Shown: piece after piece, positions 1-11,432 of the stretch
How positions within the stretch are numbered: position 1 is the first letter of the stretch
How the letters are laid out: each line of letters opens with the position of its first letter
Origin: Chrysogorgia sp. JL179-B06
Taxonomy: Eukaryota > Cnidaria > Anthozoa > Scleralcyonacea > Chrysogorgiidae
Assembly: GCA_035772405.1 (NCBI GenBank)
Contig: JAYKKM010000143.1
Location: 3,227,501 to 3,291,500 of the forward strand
Length of the DNA stretch: 64,000 nucleotides
Direction of reading: 5' to 3'
Made by a program: the position numbers and the translations under genes
The notes under the pieces: model-generated
Told to the model about the DNA's origin: nothing
Databases searched by the model: none
Seen by the model: the letters and a program-made list of their open reading frames with translations, nothing else

Positions 1-380
1 AAATCAGGTTGAAATTTTTTTTCTAGAAAAGGCCATCTTGCACGCCCGCGTAGCATCATGAAAATTCAAAATGCCACCAATCGCACAGTTGTTTATGAAA
101 TCAAATCAAACTTGGCGTGTGAGTGGATCTCATGTGGCTGGCGCTTGTCGAATTTCAATTTTTAATCTTGCGTTACCGCATGCCGTGTTTTTCGATTGAC
201 GACTTCATGGGTCTTATATGAACCATTTTGACAGGGCCGGACAGGAAAGAGTTAAGGAGTTAAAGTTGTGATTGAAGTTGAGCGAAAAAGTAACTTACTA
301 AATAACAAAACAAATTTTTTTTAAACAAATTTTTTTAAAAAACCCTCTTTTCGAGAGCAATGCAACAAAAACAATAATTT
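1..380. other. Unassigned intergenic sequence
   Basis: I see no gene or clear repeat here. There are poly-A and poly-T runs near 310-340 and no supported open frame. Confidence 0.5.
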
Positions 381-733
381 TAAAGGTGGATAATATTTAA
401 ATGTATATTTGGTGTAGCAAAACCTAGCAACTGCCGTTGCCCCCTATATACGGCCCTGATAGAATGAAGAAATAGATTGATTAAATTTGTTTCAAAATTT
501 ACCAGTGATGTACGTTGCTTCATGAAAAAACCAAAAAGAAATGGCTGGCTAGTTAATAAGTTGTAAATAAGAATCATCCTGATCATGCATGAACTATTTC
601 CTCGATTACTCCGCTGGCTCCAATTCCCCAAAATACGTGTGATGAACATGGTTATTTAGATGCAAAACGTCGAAACAAACTACGAAAACTCTTTCAGCGT
701 TTGTAAAGTTGAAACACGTTATTCCCGCTGCAA

Positions 734-1019
734 GTACCGCGTAATGATTCGCCCGGGGCGCTTATTTCGTTTTGGGAGCTCGAAGGGGGTGCTTATTGGG
801 GAGGGGGTGCTTATTTGGGAGATGGGGGCTCATTTGGAAGAGGGCGTATATTTGAGAGGGGGCGCTTATTTCATTGGTCAACCTCCGATCCATTCAAAGA
901 AATAGTCAGTCCACAACTTTTGAATGAGGCCGCTATCATTGTAATGTCTAAGGCGGGGGTGCTTATTCGATAGGGGTCACTTATTGGAAGGAGGGCGCAT
1001 AGTCGAATCATTACGGTAT
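734..1019. mobile_element. MITE with inverted ends rich in GGGGGTGCTTATT motifs
   Basis: Both ends carry a diverged inverted copy of TACCGTAATGATTCG, at about 734-752 and, inverted, at about 1003-1019. The interior repeats a G-rich GGGGGTGCTTATT-like motif at least six times. No coding capacity is credible; the 81-residue frame at 660-905 only reads through the repeats. Most likely a non-autonomous DNA transposon. Confidence 0.55.
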
Positions 1020-1530
1020 ATAGAACCAAAAATAAGGCAGTAGCTTTTTGCTTACTTTTATTTATTCTTTCGTTTCCAGAACAGACTGTACCCGAATATA
1101 ATACTTCCGCTGTCCATTTATGTCAGAATTAGATGGATTTAAAAAATATTTCGGGTGTTACAACACCATATATATATATATATATATACATGAATATTAT
1201 AACTACTACTTTCTGTTGTATTTTGAGTGATATGCTTTAATCCTTACTCAGAAAAATATTGTATGAAATATTTTACCCCCACTATGTAGAGATTTAAACA
1301 GAATCAAATATGAAACACGTAATGTGAGAATAACAGAACTTTTTTTAACAAGAACTTTTTTAAATAAACTTACCCACACAATATAAAATCTAGCTTTGTT
1401 AAATTCGATGGTAAAATTGACGTATGTAAACTACTTTCGGTCTAAAATGAAAAAAATAAGTGGAGTTTGTTCGTCATGAATGAAACTTTAAAAGTGAAAT
1501 ACTAAAGCATGTTTACATTGTTTCTTTTTA
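1020..1530. other. AT-rich intergenic sequence
   Basis: No gene is supported. It holds a short (TA)n microsatellite at about 1170-1188. Confidence 0.5.
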
Positions 1531-1539
1531 GGCGCTGTT

Positions 1540-1965
1540 ATACACTATGCAATTTTTCGTGCAACTTGTCTCCCAATGCCGTTGCCTGACAAGTTGCACG
1601 AACCATTGCAAAGTATAACATACCTTGCAACGGTGAAAATTGTTGCGACACAAGTTGCTGAAATCGTTGCAAAAAGTAGAATCTAGTTCTACTTTCTGTA
1701 ATGATTGCAGTAACTATTTTCAGCGTTGCACAATGTAACACCCCCATCTGCAACTTGTCTCGCAATTTTCCTCTTTGGTGACTGAATGCGCATGCGTACC
1801 TTATCACAAACACAAAGATGGCGAAACTTTGCAAGTCAAGTTGCACGAAACGTTGCCAAGTGTAACACCCCATTTCATGCAACTGCAACGTAGTAGATTA
1901 AGCTGTTGAGCAGATTAAGCAGATGTTGCGAGACAAGTTATACGAAACGTTGCCTAGTGTAACGG
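1540..1965. repeat. Degraded element with repeated CAACTTGTCTCGCAA motifs
   Basis: The motif GCAACTTGTCTCGCAA and its reverse complement recur at least six times (for example near 1560, 1590, 1650, 1752, 1838 and 1928), often beside GTGTAACA. This looks like a degraded non-autonomous transposon. The 116-residue minus-strand frame across it is an artefact of the repeats. Confidence 0.45.
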
Positions 1966-2089
1966 CACCTTTACTATCGGCATCGCTTTCGATGTAATTC
2001 TACCGTCCCTTGAGACGGCAACTATATGTATATCATGAAACCATGTCGTTTTAAAAACGCTAATAGACCTCTTTCAATGCAATTGTAAA

Positions 2090-2452
2090 TATTATTTTAT
2101 GTGCATCTAAATTAGCCTTTATAACCTCATTAGATGTGTGAAGTTGATCGTCCAGGTTGCTGTAGTCTTGAGAAAGACTTTTGTTGGTGACTGACGTTTC
2201 GACGGCCTCAGCGGCGGTCACTTGACTCTGAAGATGACCGGCGCTGAGGCCGTCGAAACGTAAGTCATCAACAACAGTCTTTCTCAAGACTACAACAACC
2301 TGGACGATCAACTTCACACATCTAATGATACTCCTAGGTTCAAACCATTTTCCTTCAGTTTATAACCTCGTTAGGAAGCAGAGATTATTTTGAATTTCTA
2401 CACACAGACGAGGCCATAAAGGCTAATTAATAAGATGCACATAAAGGAATAT
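2090..2452. mobile_element. Nested fold-back of Penelope-type 3' tails
   Basis: An inner inverted repeat has arms at 2128-2213 and 2240-2328. Each arm carries the CGAAACGT-like signature and an AGTCTTGAGAAAGAC segment, as I recall from 3' tails of Penelope-like retroelements. An outer inverted repeat (2090-2128 with 2409-2452) shares TTATGTGCATCT. Two tails appear joined tail to tail. The 85-residue frame here is not a gene. Confidence 0.5.
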
Positions 2453-2734
2453 TTACTTTGGTAATAAACCACACTATCACCAAAAGTCATACAAAGTACA
2501 TACCGAGTTCTGAAATAGCTTTACGAAAAAACCAAATAACGATATCGCATTGCTGTTTTTATCTGATGGTTTTTGTGATGGTTCTTTCTTTTCATTTTGT
2601 GAAGATATATTGTGTTGAGATGAGTTTGACGGTAAACTTTCGTTGATAGAACTTAACACATTCTTTTTTGGTAACATAAAGGATAAATAAGCTGAAAATA
2701 CAGGAGGCCATTTCTGGAAATGAAAAAGAGAAGA

Positions 2735-2882
2735 CAATAAACAATTATTGGATGAGGTTTTTGTGATATCTGTAATAATCAAGGTCGAGGTAAGTGTTAT
2801 CAGCTGAAGACTGAGGATGATAATACTTACCGAGACCTTGATTATCCAGATAGCACAAAAACCGAATCCAATAATTGTTTTA
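2735..2882. repeat. Inverted repeat (fold-back) of about 150 bp
   Basis: The arms at about 2738-2788 and 2828-2880 are imperfect reverse complements around a CAGCTGAAG loop; both contain CAAGGTC and CCAATAATTG. Most likely a MITE. The overlapping 140-residue frame owes its length to this repeat. Confidence 0.5.
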
Positions 2883-2916
2883 TTATATATTGTATTCATT
2901 ATACATTGTTATTATG

Positions 2917-3075
2917 CATATATTGTTATATAAATCGAGCAGTCATGTTTTTGCTTGTGTGGAAAGCTACATATATTGTTATATAAATCGAGCAGTCATG
3001 TTTTTGCTTGTGTGGAAAGCTACATATATTGTTATATAAATCGAGCAGTCATGTTTTTGCTTGAGTGGAAAGCTA
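2917..3075. repeat. Three tandem copies of a 53-bp repeat
   Basis: The unit begins ATATTGTTATATAAATCGAG and repeats at 2917, 2970 and 3023 with almost no differences, so the duplication is recent. Confidence 0.8.
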
Positions 3076-3104
3076 CCGCTCGTTAGGAAATCTCGCATTG
3101 CGGA

Positions 3105-3164
3105 CGCAACCTACAGATTAGTGAATAAGCTGCTAGCAGATTATTCACTAATCTGTAGGTTGCG
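3105..3164. repeat. Perfect hairpin with 24-bp arms and a 12-bp loop
   Basis: Positions 3105-3128 and 3141-3164 are exact reverse complements, around the palindrome-like loop GCTGCTAGCAGA. Possibly a miniature fold-back element. Confidence 0.75.
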
Positions 3165-3479
3165 CTTATTCCCATAATTAACTGCATGCGCTTAGCCAAT
3201 GAGAAGACAGGAAGTGACTACATTGTATTATAATCATGGTTATGGTAGTCGCCACCGCTGCTGCTCATATGAATACACGTTTTTACCAACTGAATTTTGC
3301 ATATCTCAGTGAATATACATATTGTGACGTCACAACGTCAATTTCCGAACAACGTCCCTACGAGACCGAATGACGAAGAAGTGTTTTAGAATATGAGAAT
3401 TGTAAGATAGTGTAGGATAAATAGTGAAATCTAAGACTTATTGGGAAAAACTTATTAGTAGTCTTATGCCAATGTTATA

Positions 3480-3660
3480 ATCTGATTGGCTACGCTACTC
3501 GCTATCTAATTAACAATTAGACAACGAGGGCGAGTTGTCTATGAGCAGATAGACAACGACGGCGAGTTAACTATTTAACAATTAGACAACGAGAACGAGT
3601 TGTCTATGAGCAGATAGTCAACGAGGGCGAAGCCCGAGTTGACAGTATCAACCATAAACA
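3480..3660. repeat. Cluster of short palindromes TAGACAACGAGGGCGAGTTGTCTA type
   Basis: AGACAACGAG and its inverted partner CTCGTTGTCT-like GAGTTGTCT recur several times. The same motif returns at 4655-5450. It looks like part of a MITE family that also carries a CTGATTGGCT motif. Confidence 0.5.
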
Positions 3661-4103
3661 ACCTTTCTAACATTGTTCCAAATTTTCAGATAGTTTTACC
3701 TTTTTGTTTGTAGAAGTCTCCCATTCAAAATGTAGAGTTGCTCGATGGCACATGATAAACAATCGCTCACAAAAAACGAGTTTGTAATTACTTTGCTTCA
3801 CATTTGGTATAGATATACTCCATAGGCATAAGCGAATTCATTTTCCTATTCGAAAATGTCAAACTGAACAATTTTCCATTACTTTCGGGCCAATGTTTTC
3901 ATGATTTCATCACTCGTAAATAAATTTTAGCGGGCGTGCAGCGTTAATATGTCGTGACTTCTGATTGGTCAGGATAGGAATATTCCAGCATAAGAAGGTT
4001 TGTGATTGGGTGACGCTACTCACCGTCTATCACCAATAGACAGTGAGTAGCTCAGCCAATCAGAATGCCGAATTTGTAATAGACCACTAGTTGGTTGATA
4101 CTA
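3644..4103. mobile_element. MITE copy 1 with AGTATCAACC inverted ends
   Basis: It begins AGTATCAACCATAAAC and ends GGTTGATACT, so the ends are inverted. It closely matches a second copy at 5429-5911, which defines the element limits. It is about 460 bp with no coding capacity. Confidence 0.65.
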
Positions 4104-4588
4104 AGAGCTGTTAGTATAATTTATGAGCTTAAACGAGCTCTGATTGGCTGACTGGCCAGTAAATCTGAGACGATAGTCACCGCATAGCGCGGTGACTATC
4201 ACTTTACTAGAAATCATACTTTTTTTTGTACCAGACTATATTTATTCGTTCCAGTCCCTTCTCGGAATCATCATTTTGATGTATGGTTTCTAAAACATGA
4301 CGAATTTTTTTTCAAAATGGTGACTATATTATTATAACTAAAAAATCGTCGAAAAGGCTCAAAAACTTAGCATAAAGACATTGTGTATATCAGATTTCTC
4401 TCAAGATACAACTGTCTAAGGGTAAGGAAGATGTTTATCGTATAATTATTTGTATTTTTACGTCCGTTTTGATCGTTAGTGTGTTTTTGAAAGCTGTCAA
4501 GCGTGAAGAAAACATCGAGCATAACACAGTTCAAACTGTCTATTTAAAACTTCTCAATTGAATATTCAGTTCAAGCCTGAAATTATAC

Positions 4589-5428
4589 TAAAACAATTAG
4601 TCACCTCAGTCTCGGTGATTATCGTTATATTTGTCACCTCGACTTCAGTGACTAATTGTTGAATAGTCAACGAAGGCGAAGCCTGAGTTGACTATTCGCT
4701 CATAGACAACGAGGACGAGTTGTCTAATTGTTTTAGTAGAAACAAATTAGTGGACTATTACAAATCATGCATTCTCCAAAAAATTATCCAAAAACTCACG
4801 TGAAACCTCCCCAAAGCGAGAGTTTTCTGCCATTGTTTTGAGCGCGTTTCCGAAACGTTGTCTATCACGAATAGACAACGGTTGAGTAGCCAATCAGAAT
4901 GCAGCATTTGTAATAGACCATGGTCAGTTTCTATTAAGAGCAGATAGACAACGAGGGCGAGTTGTCTAATGAGCAGATAGACGAGGGCGAGTTGACTATT
5001 TAACAATTAGACAACGAGTCCGAGTTGTCTATGAGCGAATAGTCAACGAAGGCGAAGCCTGAGTTGACTATTCGCTCATAGACAACGAGGGCGAGTTGTC
5101 TAATTGTTTTAGTAGAAACAAATTAGTGGACTATTACAAATCATGCAAACCTCGCTAAAACGAGAGTTGAAACCATCTGAAAACTCGCTAAAACGAGAGT
5201 TTTCTGCCATTGTTTTGAGCGCGTTTCCCAAACGTTGTCTATCACGAATAGACAACGGTTGAGTAGCCAATCAGAATGCAGCATTTGTAATAGACCATGG
5301 TCAGTTTCTACTAAGAGCTGATAGACGACGAGGGCGAGTTGTCTATGAGCATGCAGATAGACAACGAGGGCGAAGCCTGAGTTTACTATCTTCTCATAGA
5401 CCACGAGGGCGAATTGTCTAATTGTTTT
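4589..5428. repeat. Duplicated palindrome-rich block
   Basis: A block of about 300 bp occurs twice (about 4655-4950 and 5030-5320). Each copy contains GTTTTAGTAGAAACAAATTAG and several GAGGGCGAGTTGTCTA palindromes. Minus-strand frames at 4758-5006 and 5141-5446 encode near-identical peptides only because the DNA is duplicated. Confidence 0.55.
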
Positions 5429-5911
5429 AGTATCAACCATAAACAATCTTTCTTTAACGTATCAAACATTATTCCAAATTTTCAGATAGTTTCACCTTTT
5501 TGTTTGTAGAAGTCGCCCCATTCAAAATGTCAGCTCGATGGCACATGATAAACAATCGCTCACAAAAAACGAAATTGTAATTACTTTGTTTCAAATTTGG
5601 TGTAAATATACTCCATAGTCATAGACATACGCGAATTCATTTTCTTATTCGAAAATGTCAAACTGACCAATTTTCCATTACTTTCGGGCCAATGTTTTCA
5701 TGATTTCATCACTCGTATATGAATTTTAGCGGGTGCCATTTCGGATTTTGCTTGCAGCGTGAATATGTCGTGGCTTCTGATTGGTTAGGTAAGAATATTC
5801 CAGTTATAATAAGGTTTGTGATTGGATAATGCTACTAGTGGTCTATAACCAATAGACCACAAGTAGCTCATCCAATCAGAATGCCGAAATAGACCACTAG
5901 TTGGTTGATAC
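5429..5911. mobile_element. MITE copy 2 with AGTATCAACC inverted ends
   Basis: Second copy of the 3644-4103 element, with the same ends and interior plus small insertions and deletions. The pair suggests either two insertions or a segmental duplication of the 3.5-5.9 kb region. Confidence 0.65.
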
Positions 5912-6239
5912 TAATTATCGATAGATCTCGAGTAACGACGAGGTAGTTTTCCTTTCGTAAACAGTCTTCCTAAACAATGTGCATGGATGTATCCAATGAC
6001 ATCAAATATGCAAATCATCAAACGATTCCATGTGATAATGGTAAAGATATGCAGAATTTTTCAATAAGTCATTATGCAGCGTGATATCATAAGCATGATA
6101 ATTTACATATTAAATAAATCATAATATCTCAAGAGTGAAGTGAGATATGAAAAAGTTGTTAATGGCTAGTCTTTATAGTTTCAAGAGTTCTTTCAAATAA
6201 AAGAGTTATTTTACAACTGAATTTTTCATTGCATAGACA

Positions 6240-6727
6240 CTTTAAAGAAGTACATTGGCAACAAAAATTAAGTTTGTCCAATATGAAAGAACTCGTAAAA
6301 TGATAGAGTAACACCTTTTACAACTTTTCCGTATTCTACTTCGTTTTTGAAATATCTCAGTTTGTTTGATATGTAAATGAGATGGTCTCTGACTTCAGGT
6401 GTGGGGTAGAGAATTTTCACTCATTAAAAAATGTCTTATATCTCAGTGATTGCTAAGTTTACAACGTTCATTATCATGGGGAGTTGTTATACGCACATTT
6501 TCAAGTAAATTTGTGGAACAAACTTGAAGATGTAACTAATATTTTAATGAGTGAAAATTCTCCACCCCACACCTGACGTCAGACACCATCTCATTTACAT
6601 ATCAAACAAACTGAAATATTTCAAAAACGAAGTAAAATACGGAAAAGTTGTAAAAGGTGTTGCTCTATCATTTTACGAGTTCTTTCATGTTAGACAAACT
6701 TAATTTTTGTTGCCAATGTCCTTTAAG
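6240..6727. mobile_element. Long-arm fold-back MITE flanked by TTAA
   Basis: The arms at 6240-6428 and 6541-6727 are about 185 bp each and nearly reverse complementary; both contain ATTGGCAACAAAAATTAAG. Each end touches a TTTAA. The same family, judged by GAAAGAACTCGT, recurs at 17793-18297. A TTAA target is typical of piggyBac and Kolobok transposons. Confidence 0.75.
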
Positions 6728-6916
6728 GTTACAGAATACCCTAGAATGGTAATTTTTTTGAAAATGGTGTTTTGATATGTTTGTAAAGGTTACCATTAGA
6801 TCTATCAGCTGCAAACATTTGAATTGAAAATATTGAAAATTGAGCGAGTTATCGTGTTAAAACGGTTTACGGTTATTATCCGTGGCGGGAAAGTCAACTA
6901 TTAATTAACAGGATGA

Positions 6917-7156
6917 ATGACAGCTAACTTGTATCAAATTACGAAAGAAATTGGAAAAATAAACACAACTTCTACTCGTCTCTCTAGCTCTATGTCTGAC
7001 AGTAAACGGAATAAAAATCCATTCTGTGGTAGTCGTAAAAAACGGGCCAAACACAAGAAAGCTGACAAAGACGTCTTTTTTGATGAAAAAAGGAACATTT
7101 ATCTGCCAGCGACAAGGGTTCATACTTTGAACAAGAGACGCAATGGCCAGACGTGA
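6917..7156 (+). pseudogene. N-terminal fragment, probable transposase of the 6723-8533 element
   Basis: A 79-residue frame, basic and low in hydrophobics, with the segment NPFCGSRKKRAKHKKADKD followed by FFDEKRNIYLPATRV. It lies just inside the left end of the transposon and directly upstream of the recognisable transposase fragment on the same strand, so I read it as the lysine-rich N-terminus of that protein. The frame is lost between 7156 and 7286. I cannot name a domain from this part alone. Confidence 0.45.
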
Positions 7157-7285
7157 TTGCGAACAGCGATAAACGTTCCGAAAGGTCTTCTATAGAAGCG
7201 AGCAGAAACTGAAGACAAGTATGGAAAGTTTCCAGAAGCGAAAAGCGGGATTACTGGTCAGAATCACAATCTGAATCAGATTATT

Positions 7286-7747
7286 TTGATTCGGATTTTA
7301 ACTCAAGTGAAAATGGCTTGTTACCAACCACCCGTTGGCAATTATATTGTTAGTCCAGAATGTTTGGAATTAATGCTAGAAAACTCTGCAGTGTGTAAGG
7401 AGTGCCAGCTTCCACTAAAAATACTTGAAAAAATGAATTCGAGACAAGGTTCAGGAGCGAAATGGATTTTCTCTTGCTCAAGTAAGACATGTATTTCGCA
7501 CCAAATATGTTTTCCTGAACCGATTTCGAAAAGAACAGGCCAGAAATACGACGTGAATTTCGGTGAATACATCCTCTGTTGTTGCTTTCAGAGCAATAGG
7601 AAAAGGCAAAGTGCCAAAGCCGCAGCAGAAAAATGTCTTAGCATGATGGATATTTCTTCTCCCGTTTACACTTGGAGTAAACATACCAAAAACATAGAAA
7701 TGAAATCTATTGCTGTGGTGCTGGGGCCATCAAGGTGTAGAATCTGA
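7286..7747 (+). pseudogene. Mutator-like transposase-domain protein, N-terminal fragment
   Basis: The 153-residue frame starts near the usual N-terminal signature of this metazoan family: GNYIVSPECLELMLENSAVC, then CKECQLPLKI, and a block like SGAKWIFSCSSKTCISHQ with paired cysteines. A later block resembles the family's segment of K(G)xSAAEKCLSMM followed by SPVYTWSKHTKNIE. Full proteins of this family run to several hundred residues and include a DDE-type catalytic core; that part is absent. The frame breaks near 7580 and 7740, so it is not functional. The family call is from memory of related invertebrate proteins. Confidence 0.55.
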
Positions 7748-7749
7748 CT

Positions 7750-8510
7750 CACTGGCATTGTGCTTTTTTTCTTCGGCCGTCCGAGTACTGTTCGCGCCCT
7801 TTCTTTTTGCAAGCATCTTGGAACTTTGTAGACAAGGGCTATTGCAGTGTACTAGTAGTCTTTGTTTTGCAATTGCAACTCACCCAAAACAAACAATTAA
7901 TATCGCTGTTGTTCTTATTGGTGGAAAGTAATTAAATTATTAGAGGGGGCGGAGAATTTGCAATAGCTGTTAAAACTGCGCCAAACTTTCACGGCTTATT
8001 TATTACCACATCAATTTTGAGTCACATAGGGGCACTAAAAGGTGTAACCTGATCGCGTGTTTTAACCGATTCCCATCAAACTTGCACAGGATGTCAGCGA
8101 ACAGCTGGGCTACAAAAGTGTGTCGGCGTTTTTTTTTAATGTAAAAACTAACTGAGTTACGGACCTTCATTCGTCAATTGCTTCTTGCACAACATAGGTC
8201 GAGGAATAAAATATCCTAGCTGCTAAACCCCTCCAGTAATAAAAAAACCCCGACACACTTTTTTAGAACAAACATCAAGAAGTGTAAATATGGTAAATTG
8301 AGAGCTTTTTGGTAAAACGAAAGACCAGGTTAAACCGCGGCGCGAAGGTCATATGATTTTAAATTGATGAATATATCTGGAAAAATATTGTATTTTTTAT
8401 TTTTTTCACAATTTGAGAGTGTTCTTCGCATACTTAACTATATTTGGTGCAAATTTGAGACAAATCGGAGACAAATTGCGCGAGCGGTAACAAATTTTGT
8501 GAATGGACTT
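7750..8510. other. Non-coding right half of the 1.8-kb transposon
   Basis: No frame continues the transposase here. Two copies of a GACACACTTTT-like motif lie in opposite orientation near 8118 and 8250. Confidence 0.45.
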
Positions 8511-8533
8511 GCTAGGGTGTTCTGTAACCTTAA

Positions 8534-9140
8534 GCGTTTTAACTGATTTTTCCAAATAAGAACCTGTTTAAATTTTTAGGCTAAAACAGGTTCTTATATA
8601 TGTTGGGCGTCTAAATGACAAATGTTCTCCTACATGTTTTTAAGACACACTTGCATGGTTTTACTATTAGTAAAGCTCGAAGAAGTAATGTCGATTTTCA
8701 TCCGCGATTTTAGAACTTCATGTGAGAATATAAGCTAATATAATATGCTAACAAATATTTAATAAATAATGACTCTTCAGTAATAAGCAAATTTACCTTT
8801 AGAGTTTCAAGTATGTAAGGTAGTCGTCGTTTTAACGGTCCTGTCCACCAAAACCTACACAAACAATAGAAAGAAAACTAATAATCTCTTATTAACCAAC
8901 AGCGCGGTCATTACGGGAAAATATTAGACCAAGGTCTTGACAGTATGGATGGAGCCCGTAGGGCGAGGTTCGTACATGAAAGGTCGAGGTCTGATATCTT
9001 CCTGTAATGACCTAGCGGATGAGGTTAATAAGAGGTTTATTATATGGCATTTTTGGACAGTAATAGCGTGGCAGAGAGTGAGTGTCACGGGCTATTGAAC
9101 ACACCGAAAGGATAATAAAACTCACTTTCTTAGTGTTCAT
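8534..9140. other. Intergenic sequence with short fold-back remnants
   Basis: Inverted copies of GGTCATTACGGG lie near 8906 and 9000, suggesting a small MITE at about 8890-9020. No gene is supported. Confidence 0.4.
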
Positions 9141-10235
9141 CCTCTGATTGTGGCTCATTCATGATTTAATTAAAACAATGAAACAAATTTGTATACTTTC
9201 TTGTCTTTTTACAAAAAAAGTGTTATTATTTGTTGTAGTAAAAAGTTTATCGTCACAACCCGTCATCCAGACCGATCACCATTACGGGAAAGTAACGGCC
9301 GCAGTCAGAGCGTCTCAGCCAATCAGAACGCGCGATTTTACCGGAAGTAACCATATAATAAGTTTGATTATTGGCCGTCCATCCAAATAATGTGGAGCAT
9401 CCTGGTTGGTTCACGAGGGGTCACAAACCAGTACGGGCCCTCATGTGATGAAATGACAGTCATAAGCAGCCTAGACACTAGGCCTTCTATTTTGATTTTT
9501 GTTTTTTCCGGAGAATTCGGAGCTTATGGGGACTAAAAAGGGGCGGGGCGAAAAAACGAAAAATAGAAGGATTTACGGCGCATCAGCATCCGTGACGTCA
9601 TGCAGCGAATTTGGCCCCCAGTCCCCATAGCAGCGCACGGAAAAAGTCTAATTTCCAGGCTGAGTCATAAGCTCTTCATCCCCTCGCAAGCAAGTCGACC
9701 GAGCGAACCAAGGGTGATAATTTTGCCGCGGCAGGGATCCATTTGTCACGAAAAATCGTTTTGGGTGATCCGTTTGAAATCGGACAATATTTGGGAAGAC
9801 AACGCGAAGTGGCCATTGTAATTCCAAATCTGTTTTCAGAATTAAAATCGAGTAAACCGAGATAATGTTCATAATCTACGTACGACGAAACGTTATCTAC
9901 AGACACTACAAAAATATACACGGCGGCGCGGTCCATGGGGACCATGGATGGGAAAAGAAACTGTAGGAGTGGGTGGCGGGGGGTAGAAAAGGCGGCCGAG
10001 GGGTTATTGCGGAATGTATTTCTAGTTAGTGATTATAAACAAAGTCGAGTGAAAGTTTAAAGATGAATAATAGTCGCTACTGTGTATTTACGAAATTTGT
10101 TTACATTACTTTGTTGATGTTCATTATTCTCACAGGTGAATGAAATTTGAAATCTGCGTTTCTAGGTTATGAACGTTCAGTGAGAGAGGAGTCAGGTTAT
10201 CTGTATAAGTTGTTTTTAGCGAAAAGGTGAACTGC
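9141..10235. other. Unassigned sequence
   Basis: Several frames of 73-89 residues exist on both strands but overlap one another and match nothing I recognise. A stretch ATTCCAAATCTGTTTTCAGA (near 9820) recurs near 11567, marking a shared repeat. No gene is supported. Confidence 0.4.
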
Positions 10236-10300
10236 CGAGATTTTAAGAACGAAATACTGACGTTTCGAGCTGAGCCTTTCATCAGAGTAAGACCATGAGG
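10215..10300 (-). mobile_element. Penelope-type 3' tail with CTGATGA...CGAAACG motif
   Basis: On the minus strand it reads CTGATGAAAGGCTCAGCTCG, then AAACGTCAGTATTTCG and CTCGGCAGTTCACC. A close relative lies at 46465-46545. This signature is familiar from tails of Penelope-like elements and resembles a hammerhead core. Confidence 0.5.
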
Positions 10301-10690
10301 GGCTCCGCTCTACGTTTAATACTTACTAAAAAAGCTTCATCAGGAAATATTATATCGTAATATAATCAGACGTTACGAATTCTAACAAGACACCAAAGAC
10401 ATGCACACCTTTCATTTTCCTTAGCATCTCGCAAGGGTCCCCATTCAATATGATCCATAGCATAAGTAGGTCTACCTTCACCAGTCTATCAATATAATAA
10501 AAAAAACACAAGTTGTAAGCAGTATTGAGACATCCATTCACTGTAATGGCCACATTAAAAACAAGAAGGCCGCAAGTTTTTTGATGTTAAGTGTTACCCT
10601 CTTGAAATAAAGTCTTTAACTAACTTTTACGAAGGGTATACAACTTCACGAAATATAATGATAGGGACTTACCGCACGTATTCCATATAT
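10301..10690. other. Unassigned sequence
   Basis: No gene or repeat could be supported here. Confidence 0.4.
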
Positions 10691-10692
10691 GG

Positions 10693-11174
10693 TAGAGCAC
10701 ATACATTGCCCTGACGAGCAAATGCGTTGCCCTGACGAGCAAATGCGTTGCCCTGACGAGCAAATACATTGCCCTGACGAGCACATACATTGGCCTGGCG
10801 AGCAAATACATTGCCCTGACGAGCAAATGCGTTGCCCTGACGAGCAAATGCGTTGCCCTGACGAGCAAATACATTGCCCTGGCGAGCAAATACATTGCCC
10901 TGACGAGCACATACATTGGCCTGGCGAGCAAATACATTGCCCTGACGAGCAAATACGTTGCCCTGGCGAGCAAATTCGTTGCCCTGACGAGCACATACAT
11001 TGCCCTGGCGAGCAAATACATTGCCCTGACGAGCACATACATTGCCCTGGCGAGCAAATACATTGCCCTGACGAGCAAATGCGTTGCCATAACGAGCAAA
11101 TACGTTGCCCTGACGAGCAAATACGTTGCCCTAACGAGCAAATACGTTGCCCTGACGAGCAAATACATTGCCCT
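10693..11174. repeat. 21-bp minisatellite, about 23 units
   Basis: The unit is GAGCAAATACATTGCCCTGAC with A/G and T/C variation (ATACATT or ATGCGTT; TGACG or TGGCG). Because 21 is a multiple of three, several frames on both strands stay open, giving apparent proteins of about 200 residues with 7-residue repeats. No start context or non-repeat domain supports them. Confidence 0.9.
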
Positions 11175-11432
11175 CGTACCAGCCTCCTAGTTAATTGGAT
11201 TGTAACCGACCCCAAAACAACAAAGGTCCTAACCATAACCCCCGACTGTATTTTTAAGCCATCGCTAGCTACCACCTCATCCACTCCCCTACTTGGGGTG
11301 CTAGATTAGTAGACTAGTGAGACAGACTAAGCATGTGGGATTAGAAATTGACTGTTAGACACATGCGCTCAGTAACGTGTTAACAATCCCACATCCAGTG
11401 GGCTGGTACGAGGGCAATATATTTGCTCGTCA
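11157..11432. mobile_element. Inverted-repeat element at the end of the minisatellite
   Basis: CCTCGTACCAGCC at 11173 returns inverted as GGCTGGTACGAGG at 11401. The flanking minisatellite motif is also inverted (ATATTTGCTCGT at 11419), so the arms extend to about 30 bp. The interior (about 215 bp) has no gene. Confidence 0.6.

Larger units (their letters stand above)
6723..8533. mobile_element. 1.8-kb DNA transposon, Kolobok/Mutator-like, TTAA ends
   Basis: The left end TTAAGGTTACAGAATACC (6723-) and the right end at 8511-8533 are inverted copies with two mismatches over about 22 bp, and TTAA flanks both sides. It contains decayed pieces of a Mutator-like transposase-domain protein at 6917-7156 and 7286-7747. 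The left TTAA is shared with the MITE at 6240-6727. The Kolobok assignment is an inference from TTAA plus protein type. Confidence 0.6.

Noticed and set aside
2477..2899. 140-residue minus frame
   Set aside because: It crosses the fold-back at 2735-2882 and shows no domain; low-complexity serine/leucine-rich.
9600..9945. Overlapping frames on both strands (73-89 residues) in a GC-richer stretch
   Set aside because: No recognisable motif, and mutually overlapping frames suggest chance.
10620..11309. Frames of 182-212 residues with 7-residue repeats, including cysteine-rich and CPDEQ-type versions
   Set aside because: The 21-bp repeat keeps several frames open on both strands; no unique domain, start or splice signal.
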